Of a DNA stretch of 46,502 nt, positions 34,661-42,194 are shown one piece after another. The notes under the pieces are model-generated. The model was not told the DNA's origin and did no database searches. It worked only from the letters and a program-made list of their open reading frames with translations. Positions within the stretch are counted from its first letter, which is position 1. Each line of letters opens with the position of its first letter. Made by a program: the position numbers and the translations under genes. The stretch spans positions 1 to 46,502 of the forward strand of contig JAJRZV010000102.1 in the NCBI GenBank assembly GCA_024275095.1, in the 5' to 3' direction. Origin of the DNA: a bacterium (GTDB taxonomy: Bacteria; JAJRZV01).

Positions 34661-34689
34661 TTGACATATTCATTAAAATTTTATATCCT
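34661..34689 (+). promoter_or_regulatory. Promoter of the Fe-S protein/YwiC-like operon
   Basis: Consensus TTGACA (34661-34666) is followed after exactly 17 bases by TATCCT (34684-34689, four of six). The palindromic operator pair begins at the -10 and covers the expected start point. Confidence 0.7.
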
Positions 34690-34715
34690 AATAATTAGTA
34701 ATCCTAATTATTAGG
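34687..34715. promoter_or_regulatory. Two tandem 13-bp palindromic operators
   Basis: CCTAATAATTAGT (34687-34699) and CCTAATTATTAGG (34703-34715) are two near-identical palindromes of the form CCTAAT-W-ATTAGG, centred 16 bases apart. Together they also make a perfect 12-bp inverted repeat with a 5-base spacer. They overlap the -10 and the likely transcription start, the classical position for a repressor. The 6-1-6 AT-rich shape recalls Fur/PerR-type boxes, but the protein that binds is unknown. Confidence 0.7.
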
Positions 34716-34743
34716 ACCGGGAAAATTACCACGGGAGGTTGCA

Positions 34744-35520
34744 TTGAAAGTAAAAAGGCAAATCATCGTGATTGATGAAGAAAAGTGCGATGGGTGCGGA
34801 CTCTGTATTCCAGCTTGTCATGAGGGCGCTCTCGCAATAGTGGAAACTCCGAATGGTCCCAAGGCCCGACTCGTTAAAGAAAATTTCTGCGATGGTCTTG
34901 GAGCATGTATCGGTGAATGTCCACGAGGCGCTATAAAGCTGGAGGAAAGAGAAGCTGAGCCGTTCGACGAAAAATCGGTGTTGCAGCAGCACAACACCTT
35001 TTCTGAAACACCGCTTCACGAACACTCACATGCTGAAGTTGCGGCGGAAGGCATTCAGCATCAGGCAATGGCCTGTCCGTCAGCAAGAGTTATGACCATG
35101 GAAGAGAAAAAGCCGGCACAGATTCGCTACACAACAATACAATCAGCACTGAGGCAGTGGCCCATTCAGCTACACCTCGTTCCGCCTACTGCTCCCTATT
35201 TTCAGAATGCTGATGTTATGCTCGTTGCTGATTGCGTTCCTTTTGCATATCCCAATTTTCACAGCGATTTCCTGAAGGATTACACCATTGCAATTGCCTG
35301 TCCAAAGCTCGATTACACGGATCCTTACGTAGATAAAATAGTCAAAATGATAGAACTTGGTAACATCAAAAGCCTTGCAGTGGCGATCATGGAAGTACCG
35401 TGTTGCATGGGACTTTTCCAGATGGCCCGGATGGCAGTAGAAGCCTCACACAGGAAAATACCATTGAGATTCGTGAGGGTCAGCATAAAAGGAGAGGTGC
35501 TGGAGGACCTTCAGGTGTGA
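34744..35520 (+). CDS. Ferredoxin-like 4Fe-4S protein with a conserved C-terminal Cys domain
   Basis: The 258-residue protein has a full 4Fe-4S motif (CDGCGLCIPAC, Cys15, 18, 21 and 25) and a second, altered one (CDGLGACIGECP, Cys49, 55 and 59, with Gly at the expected second Cys). After a His-rich linker comes a C-terminal domain typical of this family: LRQWPIQLHLVPPTAPYFQNADVMLVADCVPFA, IACPKLD and VPCCMGLFQMARMA. The extra Cys residues may complete or hold a further cluster. It is cytoplasmic. The redox partner is unknown. The frame starts at TTG 34744 next to GGGAGG. The next gene overlaps its stop. Confidence 0.82.
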   Translation: MKVKRQIIVIDEEKCDGCGLCIPACHEGALAIVETPNGPKARLVKENFCDGLGACIGECPRGAIKLEEREAEPFDEKSVLQQHNTFSETPLHEHSHAEVAAEGIQHQAMACPSARVMTMEEKKPAQIRYTTIQSALRQWPIQLHLVPPTAPYFQNADVMLVADCVPFAYPNFHSDFLKDYTIAIACPKLDYTDPYVDKIVKMIELGNIKSLAVAIMEVPCCMGLFQMARMAVEASHRKIPLRFVRVSIKGEVLEDLQV

Positions 35521-36383
35521 ATTGCAGTTCAACATTGTACAGACCATCGGATTGTCCTGTGAACAGAAAATTTACGGGGCTTCTTCCATCTTTCAAAAAC
35601 ATTTTTCCTGCCCAGCACGGGGCATGGGCCGTGTTTGTTTCGGGGTTGATTATCGGTTTTGCCGGTGGCGGCGGCTTTGGAATTAAAGGAGCACTGTTTG
35701 CCATTGCTGCAATAAACGGGTTTCTTTTCAGGCATGCAGCTGGTCGCGCACTTAAAGAACATTTAACTACTGGAGCACTTGCCCCAGATAAAATGGTATG
35801 GACTGTTATTTTTTTATCTCTCTTCAGCATTACCGGGGCTGTGCTTCTGTTTTACTACCAGCTATGGATGCTCATAACATTTGGGTTCCTTGCAGGATTG
35901 TTGATTCTGCTGACGCTCTACATGGAACTTAAGCGAAAACATCTTTCCGCATCAGGTGAACTTCTCGGCATGCTCAGCCTCAGCATTGTCATTCCCGCCT
36001 CATACTATGTAACCAACGAGACAGTAGATACCACCTCCTGTACTCTGTGGTTGTCCGCCCTTTTTCTATACGCAGGTAGTGTTTTTCATGTGAGATACCT
36101 GGTGCGTGGAAGAAATGTTTTGAACGCAGACCTGTCTGCCAGAACAAAGGCAGCGAAAGAAACATTGCTATTGCATACAGGAGGATTGGCCACTGCTGTA
36201 ATTCTATCTGCAGGGAATATAATCCCACCTCTCGTACCTGTTGCGTTTATTCTACCGGTAGCCAGAGCCTACATTGCCGTGTTCAAACGATGGAAAAAAG
36301 TACCTCCTTTGAAACACATCGGATATTCCGAACTGTTCCACACAATAGTGTTCACTGTATTAATCCTTATTACAGCAACATAA
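35517..36383 (+). CDS. YwiC-like integral membrane protein
   Basis: The protein of about 288 residues has roughly eight to nine hydrophobic segments. It carries the conserved N-terminal PAQHGAWAVFVSGLIIGFAGG and the following GFLFRHAAGRAL typical of YwiC-like proteins. I start at a GTG (35517) that overlaps the stop of the Fe-S gene (GTGA), with GGAGG eight bases upstream. The longer frame reaching back to 35400 lies inside the Fe-S gene and is not needed. YwiC is named from B. subtilis, where it neighbours anaerobic-respiration genes; its activity is unknown. Co-transcription with an Fe-S protein is evident. Confidence 0.8.
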   Translation: MNCSSTLYRPSDCPVNRKFTGLLPSFKNIFPAQHGAWAVFVSGLIIGFAGGGGFGIKGALFAIAAINGFLFRHAAGRALKEHLTTGALAPDKMVWTVIFLSLFSITGAVLLFYYQLWMLITFGFLAGLLILLTLYMELKRKHLSASGELLGMLSLSIVIPASYYVTNETVDTTSCTLWLSALFLYAGSVFHVRYLVRGRNVLNADLSARTKAAKETLLLHTGGLATAVILSAGNIIPPLVPVAFILPVARAYIAVFKRWKKVPPLKHIGYSELFHTIVFTVLILITAT

Positions 36384-36397
36384 ACGGGGTCTGGTCT

Positions 36398-36426
36398 CAG
36401 CATTGAACATTCGGAGTTCAATGCTG
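36398..36426. repeat. Small palindromic repeat, copy 2
   Basis: Arms CAGCATTGAAC (36398-36408) and GTTCAATGCTG (36416-36426) are perfectly complementary over 11 bp around the loop ATTCGGA. The upstream bases GGGTCTGGTCTC match copy 1 (GGGTCGGGTCTC). Compared with copy 1, two arm positions differ, and the copy here has perfect pairing. Confidence 0.75.
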
Positions 36427-36454
36427 AGGTTTTACGGGTGTGGGACACGTGGGG

Positions 36455-36620
36455 GCATTGCTTCGGTCGCTCGCTTTTGCTCGCTCCTCGCAATGACAGA
36501 TGGGGCGGTGTCACTGCGAGCCGAAGGCAAAGCATTCTCCCGGTGCATGTGGTGGTGCGTCAATGGGGGCGTTTGGACCCGAGACTGCTTCGGTCGTTTC
36601 GTTCCTTCATAATGACTTAT
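36455..36620. repeat. Inverted REP-like elements, second cluster
   Basis: The arm ATTGCTTCGGTCGCTCGC...CTCCTCGCAATGACA (about 36457-36499) is followed after about ten bases by an inverted partner, TGTCACTGCGAGCCGAAGGC...AAGCATTCTC (about 36510-36539). A third arm, GAGACTGCTTCGGTCGTTTCG...CATAATGACT, ends near 36616. The same element occurs at 5268-5530 in both orientations. Confidence 0.65.
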
Positions 36621-36789
36621 AGGGTAAGAGAAAAAAGAAGGCCCCGTTAAAAGGGAATGGAGAAAAAATCCCTGGCGCAAGAAAAAAAGGAGAAATTTCT
36701 GTCAAAAGGAAGGCGATATGATGGTTCCGGGGATGTTATAATATTGGCCCTTCCATTGCAGGAGGTAGAGGAGCCGAAGCAGGGGGGGA

Positions 36790-37728
36790 ATGAAAGAAAT
36801 GCTTCAGAAAAAGTTAGACACGGGCATCTTTTACCTGGAGCCGGGAGAGACTCCCATTCACATAACCAGTGCCGGGCTTATGCTCTGTGGTCGAAAGAAA
36901 ATTTTCATTGATATAAGCATGGAAGGTGAGCTTTCGGAACAGCTCGTGCTCCGGGAAAATCCCGACATTCTTATCGCTTCGCATTATCACCTGGACCACA
37001 GCCTTTGGCTCAGGAGGGTCGAAAAAGACAACAGAGAGGTGTGGGCTCCGCACAAAGAGGAAGGTTACTTCAGTGACATAGAGCATTTTCTTGACGGTAC
37101 CGTGGGTTATGAAAGTCAGCTCAGGGACCAGTTCAGAACGGTATTAAAGTTCTTTCTTAAATGGGAACCCGTGGAAGGGTTCAGAACATTTTCTGAGGAG
37201 AAGGTTGACCTTGGCGACTTCACTCTCCACATCATACCCTCTCCAGGTCATTCCCCCGGACACAGTGCCTTTTATATACCGGAGAGAAAAATTCTGTTTT
37301 GCTGTGATATCGGAGTCGGGCAGTACGGGCCGTGGTACGGGTGGAGGGACAGCAGCATTCTTGAACATGTGGACTCTGTACTCAGGCTCAGAACGATCGA
37401 GGCCCAAGCGCTTGTAAGCAGTCACGATGGCATATTTACGAATCCCTATGAAAAACTTACAGACCTTCTTAGAGAATTTTTCATAAGAGAGGCAAAAATT
37501 TCAGAGGCCCTTGAGAAAGGGATATCACGCGAAAAACTGGTGGAGGATGGAATTTACTTTAAAAGCAAGCACAAAGTTTCTGAACCTCAACGGACTTTCA
37601 TTACTGTTCAGGATGAAAACATGCTCAATCATCACATGAAGGTGATACAGGAAGGCGGACTCAGGACATTTTTCCCTGACATCTGGCAGGAGTTTGAAAA
37701 AGATATAAAGAACAGCGTGTCTACATGA
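36790..37728 (+). CDS. MBL-fold metallo-hydrolase
   Basis: The 312-residue metallo-beta-lactamase-fold protein has the metal motif HYHLDH (His65, His67, Asp69, His70), IPSPGHSPGHSAFYIPERKILFCCDIGVGQYGPW (third His plus bridging Asp) and VSSHDGIF (late His). The C-terminal 90 residues are helical, with H-x-x-H (NHHMKVIQEGG) as in the larger glyoxalase II or winged-helix MBL proteins. No signal peptide is present. The first ATG follows a run of seven G with very short spacing, so the ATG at 36799 is an alternative start. The substrate is unknown. Confidence 0.85.
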   Translation: MKEMLQKKLDTGIFYLEPGETPIHITSAGLMLCGRKKIFIDISMEGELSEQLVLRENPDILIASHYHLDHSLWLRRVEKDNREVWAPHKEEGYFSDIEHFLDGTVGYESQLRDQFRTVLKFFLKWEPVEGFRTFSEEKVDLGDFTLHIIPSPGHSPGHSAFYIPERKILFCCDIGVGQYGPWYGWRDSSILEHVDSVLRLRTIEAQALVSSHDGIFTNPYEKLTDLLREFFIREAKISEALEKGISREKLVEDGIYFKSKHKVSEPQRTFITVQDENMLNHHMKVIQEGGLRTFFPDIWQEFEKDIKNSVST

Positions 37729-37741
37729 CAGACGTAGGGGT

Positions 37742-37780
37742 TACTGCATCCGGGTTTCAGCATTATCGGTGCAGTATTTT
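37742..37780. terminator. Bidirectional terminator between convergent genes
   Basis: TACTGCA(T)CCG and CGGTGCAGTA pair over 10 bp with one bulged base, around a loop of about 14. TTTTGACTTTT follows on the plus strand. It starts 14 bases after the MBL gene stop and overlaps the last codons of the minus-strand DUF362 gene. Confidence 0.5.
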
Positions 37781-38848
37781 GACTTTTATATCCCAGGCCT
37801 CTGAAGGACATTGCTCATGACAGCAAAAACACGATATGCACTGCCTGTAGTCAAGCCGTGGATATTTGTCATGCATGGTCAGGGCAGAAACAGGACATGC
37901 CTTTACACAAATTTCGCATCCAGTACAGTATTTTTTTATGAGCACGGGCACACGCCTGCTCACAAAAAAGAATCCCACACTGTTAACAATACGCTGAATA
38001 ATTCCACCTGGTGCTGCGGCTGTAACAGGAAGTTTGAAGTCAAGAATAGAATGGAGCGGACCTTCCACTGAAAAATCATCTGCTTTACCCAGTTTCAGTT
38101 CTTCCGCGCGTCGAATCATGGGTAGTTCGTGGGGTTTCAGCCCTACCATCCGGGCCATTACAGCATCGAGAGCCACCACATCGTTTGATGCCATGAGCAG
38201 GCCCATGTTGCGCGGAGATCCCCCGGAGGGACCATTTCCTTCCATACCGATAATGGCATCCATAATTGTAAAGTCAGGAGGACGCACAGCACATACTTCA
38301 GCCATAAATTCAGAGAAATCTTTTGCGCTGGCATACCTGCGGTGAGCATTTGCTTTTTCACCACCTATGATAATACCGAACATGTTTTTGATGCCGCCTG
38401 TAATCATTGTAAGTGTATGAGTTTTAAACTTCGGAACATTTATAAGTACATCCGCATCCAGCACATCACGTGAGACCAGTATGTATCTATCCCTGATTTT
38501 TATTTGTACACCTTCTTTCGAAATGTTTTTATATGCATCTTTTGCTGCAGGCCCTATGCCAGAGACACGGGCCACTTTATCACTGATGGCGTATCCACCA
38601 ACTCCGGGATTATCACCTACAATAATTTGTGAAGCCCCTCTTTTTTTAAGGGCTTCAACCAGGGCGCTGATGATGGATGGATGGGTTGTGGCGGCTTTTT
38701 CAGGCTTGAAAAGCCCCAGCATGTTGGGCTTCACGAGAACCTTTCTTCCCTCTACGTTGATGTTGCCGGCGTCCAGCAACTCGTTGATGGCGGTGTTTAC
38801 GGTGGAAGAGGCGTAACTTATCGCTGATTTGATAACAACTCTGGACAA
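37763..38848 (-). CDS. DUF362 protein with C-terminal 2x4Fe-4S ferredoxin domain
   Basis: The 361-residue protein has an N-terminal DUF362 domain (VLVKPNMLGLFKPEKAATTHPSIISALVEALKKRGASQIIVGDNPG, VPKFKTHTLTMITGGIKNMFGII, MDAIIGMEGNGPSGG, NDVVALDAVMARMVG). The C terminus holds two clusters (CTGCEICVKACP and CISCFCCHEQCP). DUF362 proteins are widespread in anaerobes and have no settled function. The start is a TTG ten bases after the cobO stop, so it appears to be the last gene of the mutase operon. A redox role, perhaps reducing the B12 cofactor for adenosylation by the upstream CobO, is speculation from position. Confidence 0.87.
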   Translation of the reverse strand: MSRVVIKSAISYASSTVNTAINELLDAGNINVEGRKVLVKPNMLGLFKPEKAATTHPSIISALVEALKKRGASQIIVGDNPGVGGYAISDKVARVSGIGPAAKDAYKNISKEGVQIKIRDRYILVSRDVLDADVLINVPKFKTHTLTMITGGIKNMFGIIIGGEKANAHRRYASAKDFSEFMAEVCAVRPPDFTIMDAIIGMEGNGPSGGSPRNMGLLMASNDVVALDAVMARMVGLKPHELPMIRRAEELKLGKADDFSVEGPLHSILDFKLPVTAAAPGGIIQRIVNSVGFFFVSRRVPVLIKKYCTGCEICVKACPVSALTMHDKYPRLDYRQCISCFCCHEQCPSEAWDIKVKILHR

Positions 38849-38858
38849 TGCTTCCCCG

Positions 38859-39383
38859 TCAGAACTCGATCCCCTTTCGAGCGCTCACACCTTTTCGATA
38901 ATAGTGCTTGCGTTCGATCATCTCCGTTACGAGGTCGGCAGCTTTTATGAACGCGTCAGGGGCATAGCGACCGGTAAAAACAATTTCAGTCCCTGGCGGA
39001 CGTTTTTGAACAATATCCATCACTTCCTCAGCACTGAGAAGTCCGAAGTGAACTGTTACGTTAATTTCGTCGAACACGACAATGTCGTATTCTCCTTTTT
39101 CCACAACCTCCTGCATCCTTGCAAGGCCCTTCCGGGCCATTTCAAAATCAATCGGTCGAGGTTTTTCAGGATGTACAAATTCTTTAAGCCCGAACTGTTC
39201 GACAATGATGAGTGGGTGCAGTTTGTTTATTGCATGAAGTTCACCGTAGTCCTGACCTTTCATGAATTGGCCGATAAATGTTCTGTACCCTCGGCCTGCA
39301 GCCCTCAGTGCAAGGCCAAAAGCAGCGGTGGTTTTGCCTTTGCCGTTGCCAGTATATACCTGGATAAGTCCTTTTTCTTTCAT
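38859..39383 (-). CDS. cobO: Cob(I)alamin adenosyltransferase, CobA/CobO type
   Basis: The 174-residue ATP:corrinoid adenosyltransferase makes adenosylcobalamin. It shows IQVYTGNGKGKTTAAFGLALRAAGRGYRTFIGQFMKG (P-loop), IIVEQFG, VVEKGEYDIVVFDEINVTVHFGLL and GTEIVFTGRYAPDAFIKAADLVTEM. The start at ATG 39383 overlaps the stop of the upstream glycosylase gene (ATGA); a longer frame to 39437 lies inside that gene. Its product is the cofactor of the acyl-CoA mutase encoded at the head of the same operon. Confidence 0.94.
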   Translation of the reverse strand: MKEKGLIQVYTGNGKGKTTAAFGLALRAAGRGYRTFIGQFMKGQDYGELHAINKLHPLIIVEQFGLKEFVHPEKPRPIDFEMARKGLARMQEVVEKGEYDIVVFDEINVTVHFGLLSAEEVMDIVQKRPPGTEIVFTGRYAPDAFIKAADLVTEMIERKHYYRKGVSARKGIEF

Positions 39384-40051
39384 GGTAAAAGCACCTCCAG
39401 CGGGCATTTTGAAGCTTTCTTTTCCTGGATTTGACACAGGGGGTTGCTTTTTTTGCAGAATTCTTTTGCCGTACGAACCAGCAGTGCGTGATATTCAGCA
39501 TAAGTGCCGTGAGATGGTGTAAGACCCTGCGAGGCAACTTCCTGAAGTTCGTCATAAGAGCACGGGCCGTCGAGTGCACCATGCCTGGAGAGTATGCGGA
39601 AGGTATAAGCATCCACCACGAGTACCGGCATGTTGAGAGCGTAGCAGAGAATCGTGTCTGCTGTTTCCGGCCCTATTCCATGTACGGAAAGCAACAACTC
39701 GCGCGCTTCTGCAACATGATATTCCCGCAGTTTTTCGATAGAGCCTTCCAGATTTTTCGAAATGAACTCGCAGAATGCTTTCAGTTTTTTTGTTTTGGAC
39801 ACCGGGAATCCTGAAGGTTTGATAAGTTCTGCTATTTGCTCATCAGGGGCGTTTAGAATCTTCCGGGGAGTTAGAATTCCAGCGTTTTTGAGGTTGTTTA
39901 CAGACTTTTCTGCATTTTGCCACACCGTTCGCTGTGTGAGTATGGCACCAAAGGCAATTTCCAGAGGGGTCTCATCCTGCCACCAGTGCTGTTTTCCGTA
40001 ATGCCTGAGCAGGAGTTTAAAAGCCTGCTTATTAAATTCGGCAGCATTCAT
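39380..40051 (-). CDS. Endonuclease III-related DNA glycosylase (COG2231/MagIII-like)
   Basis: The HhH-GPD protein of about 223 residues opens with the COG2231 pattern LLLRHYGKQHWWQDETPLEIAFGAILTQRTVWQNAEKSVNNLK. The helix-hairpin-helix is LLSVHGIGPETADTILCYALNMPVLVVDAYTFRILSRHG. The catalytic Asp is kept (VVDAY), but Glu stands where endonuclease III has its catalytic Lys, as expected for a monofunctional glycosylase such as MagIII. The Fe-S loop is incomplete: C-x6-C-x9-C replaces C-x6-C-x2-C-x5-C. The likely role is alkylated-base removal. Its ATG overlaps the ABC permease stop, and its stop overlaps cobO, an odd position for a repair gene. Confidence 0.83.
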   Translation of the reverse strand: MNAAEFNKQAFKLLLRHYGKQHWWQDETPLEIAFGAILTQRTVWQNAEKSVNNLKNAGILTPRKILNAPDEQIAELIKPSGFPVSKTKKLKAFCEFISKNLEGSIEKLREYHVAEARELLLSVHGIGPETADTILCYALNMPVLVVDAYTFRILSRHGALDGPCSYDELQEVASQGLTPSHGTYAEYHALLVRTAKEFCKKSNPLCQIQEKKASKCPLEVLLP

Positions 40052-40824
40052 TTTACAATCCGTTTTTTCATTCTCCACGCTGCAATGAACGCTGCAGGAA
40101 TTGATACTCCGGCGAGAATAAGAGTTTTCAATACAATGGAGTACATAGAACCGTGAAGAGCTGAAGCCCGTGTGACATCAACAGCGTGGGTAATGGGCAA
40201 ACACTGCGCAGCGATTCTGAACACACGCGGCAGTTGCTCTACAGGAAAGAAGGCACCGCTGAAAAAGAATGCGGGTGTAACGATGACGGTGAAATAGTAG
40301 GAAAAGAAATCGAAATTTTTTGCAACAGATGTGGCTATAAGCGACAGCGAAGCAAAGAACAGACTCATAAAAAATAACGCGGGTAGTGCCAGAAGCACAG
40401 TAAAAGTATTAATGGCACCGAACACAGCAAATACCATCATCATGACCATGGCCATAATGCATGATTTAAGTGCACCCCAGAGTGCATCAGCAAATGCGAT
40501 TTCTTCGGGCATAACAGGAGTTGACGCGATGGCATCATACGCGCGGATCATTTCTAACCTGCTGAAAGATCCAAACGTGCACTCGTAGCAGGCCACGTTC
40601 ATGGCACCCACGGCGACGAGTCCCGGTGCCAGAAATAAAACATAATCGTGCCCCTGTATTCCGCCGATAAGTTTTTTGAAACCAAATCCGAAAGCCAGCA
40701 AAAACACCAGTGGTTCCCCGATTGCCCAGGCAAGAGCACTTGGCCAGGTTTTTAACCACACCAGCAGATGCCGCCTTACGACTAAAAGAGTAAGGGTTGA
40801 TATATTAAGAACGTCTTTTCTCAT
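40048..40824 (-). CDS. ABC-2 type permease (NodJ-like)
   Basis: The membrane protein of about 258 residues has six hydrophobic segments and the ABC-2 pattern WAIGEPLVFLLAFGFGFKKL...YVLFLAPGLVAVGAMNVACYECTFGSFSRLE, FSYYFTVIVTPAFFFSGAFFPVEQLP and CLPITHAVDVTRA. This is close to the NodJ/DRA exporter group. The start is ATG 40824, four bases after the ATPase stop; the longer frame to 40869 is inside the ATPase gene. With the upstream ATPase it should form an exporter. The substrate is unknown; in rhizobia NodIJ exports lipo-oligosaccharide. Confidence 0.88.
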   Translation of the reverse strand: MRKDVLNISTLTLLVVRRHLLVWLKTWPSALAWAIGEPLVFLLAFGFGFKKLIGGIQGHDYVLFLAPGLVAVGAMNVACYECTFGSFSRLEMIRAYDAIASTPVMPEEIAFADALWGALKSCIMAMVMMMVFAVFGAINTFTVLLALPALFFMSLFFASLSLIATSVAKNFDFFSYYFTVIVTPAFFFSGAFFPVEQLPRVFRIAAQCLPITHAVDVTRASALHGSMYSIVLKTLILAGVSIPAAFIAAWRMKKRIVK

Positions 40825-40828
40825 TTTC

Positions 40829-41788
40829 TCACTCCCTGATTTCCCGTCCGGTGAGCTTGATAAATACATCTTCCAGCGTGGCCTTGCGTAGACGAATGTT
40901 GTTCAACCCCATGCGCGCGAGTTCCCCGAGCAGATTTTCTCCTTCGTCAGCGTAATAAAGCGTTTTTTCAGCTGTTTGTTCAATATCAGCATTGAATTTT
41001 CTGGCCAGCTCTGTCATGCTTTTTTCTTCCTTTCCATCTCCGCGCAACATCTCTATCACAAACCTTTTTACGTGCTTTTTTATAAGTACTTCCGGGGAAC
41101 CTTCTGTGAGTATTTTGCCTCTGTCTAAAATAATCACTCTGTCAGCAAAACGGCTTGCTTCCTCGATGTAATGGGTGGTGAGTATCATGGTGAGTCCTGA
41201 TGCCTTGAAGGTCTCCAGTCGTTCCCATATAAAATGCCGTGCTTGAGGATCAAGGCCCGTTGTTGGTTCGTCGAGTATCAGCATTTGGGGTTGATTGATG
41301 AAAGCCCGTGCGATGGTCAGGCGGCGTTTCAACCCACCGGATAGATCTGCAATTTTCCATCGCTGAAAGCGCATAAGGCCAAAATCCTCCAGCAGTTTTG
41401 TGACACGCGCCTGTGCAGTGTTTTTGGGTATTCGAAAGTACGAAGCATAAACCATGAGGTTTTGCATTACTGAAAGATCTGGATCAAGACTGTTCTCCTG
41501 GGGAATGACACCGAGCACGCTTTTAATTTTTCTCCCATCTCGTAATGGGTCAAGACCCATGACCTCCAGATAGCCAGACGTGGGAGGATATACACAGGAG
41601 ATCATTTTTATAAGTGTGGTTTTCCCTGCTCCGTTGGGTCCGAGGAGCGCAAGGCATTCACCCTTTTTCACGTGGAAAGAGACCCGGTCGACAGCGACGA
41701 ACCGCCCGTATTGTTTGGTCAGGTTCTCCGCTATGACAGGGTGACCTTGTACTTTTTCAGCCCCTGAGGTGGCGGGGTTTAATTTCAT
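40829..41788 (-). CDS. ABC transporter ATP-binding protein (NodI-like)
   Basis: The ATPase of about 319 residues has Walker [11 protein letters not shown]-loop [18 protein letters not shown], signature LSGGLKRRL, Walker [12 protein letters not shown] and H-loop [10 protein letters not shown]-terminal extension of about 80 residues ends in [14 protein letters not shown], as in DRA/NodI-type exporters. I use ATG 41788 (MKLNPATSG), which overlaps the end of the B12-binding gene by 32 bases. The longer frame to 41899 would be entirely inside that gene. It pairs with the permease directly downstream. Confidence 0.92.
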   Translation of the reverse strand: MKLNPATSGAEKVQGHPVIAENLTKQYGRFVAVDRVSFHVKKGECLALLGPNGAGKTTLIKMISCVYPPTSGYLEVMGLDPLRDGRKIKSVLGVIPQENSLDPDLSVMQNLMVYASYFRIPKNTAQARVTKLLEDFGLMRFQRWKIADLSGGLKRRLTIARAFINQPQMLILDEPTTGLDPQARHFIWERLETFKASGLTMILTTHYIEEASRFADRVIILDRGKILTEGSPEVLIKKHVKRFVIEMLRGDGKEEKSMTELARKFNADIEQTAEKTLYYADEGENLLGELARMGLNNIRLRKATLEDVFIKLTGREIRE

Positions 41789-42173
41789 TTTTGACGAATT
41801 CCACGATTTTGCTGAGGGGCGTACCAGGCAAAAACACTTCAAGCACTCCCTGTTCTTTGAGAAAGGGGATGTCCTCCTCAGGAATGATCCCTCCTGCAAA
41901 CACCGGTATATCTCCTGCCCCGCGTTCTCGAAGCAGTTGAATGATTCTGGGGATGTGTGTGTTATGCGCTCCTGAATGAATGCTTACGCCAATGGCGTCG
42001 ACATCCTCCTGAATAGCTGCTTCAACAATCATTTCTGGGGTCTGGTGCAATCCTGTGTAGATTACCTCGAATCCCGCATCGCGCAGGGCCCTGGCGATAA
42101 CTTTTGCACCTCTATCATGTCCATCAAGTCCAGGTTTGGCGATAAGAATTCTTACTACGGAATGATCACTCAT
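41757..42173 (-). CDS. B12-binding (small) subunit of acyl-CoA mutase
   Basis: The 138-residue stand-alone cobalamin-binding domain has the DxHxxG motif (DGHDRG, Asp17-His19-Gly22) that supplies the lower His ligand to cobalt. It is followed by [26 protein letters not shown] and [28 protein letters not shown]. It completes the mutase large subunit encoded 21 bases upstream, giving a two-chain mutase as in isobutyryl-CoA mutase, archaeal methylmalonyl-CoA mutases and 2-hydroxyisobutyryl-CoA mutase. Confidence 0.93.
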   Translation of the reverse strand: MSDHSVVRILIAKPGLDGHDRGAKVIARALRDAGFEVIYTGLHQTPEMIVEAAIQEDVDAIGVSIHSGAHNTHIPRIIQLLRERGAGDIPVFAGGIIPEEDIPFLKEQGVLEVFLPGTPLSKIVEFVKNEIKPRHLRG

Positions 42174-42194
42174 GGTTAACCTCCTCTCTCAAGT

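Larger units (their letters stand above)
36384..36789. other. 406-bp non-coding region with the second repeat cluster
   Basis: The interval holds the second copy of the palindromic repeat (36398-36426) and at least three arms of the 'tcctcgcaatgac' element between about 36455 and 36620. From 36650 to 36789 it is A/G-rich. A TATAAT at about 36736-36741 could be the -10 of the MBL-fold gene, but I see no good -35 at the right distance. No gene is credible here. Confidence 0.55.

Noticed and set aside
36657-36911. Plus-strand frame before the MBL-fold gene
   Set aside because: It overlaps the MBL gene start in another frame, is low-complexity Lys/Glu-rich, and has no supporting ribosome site or family.
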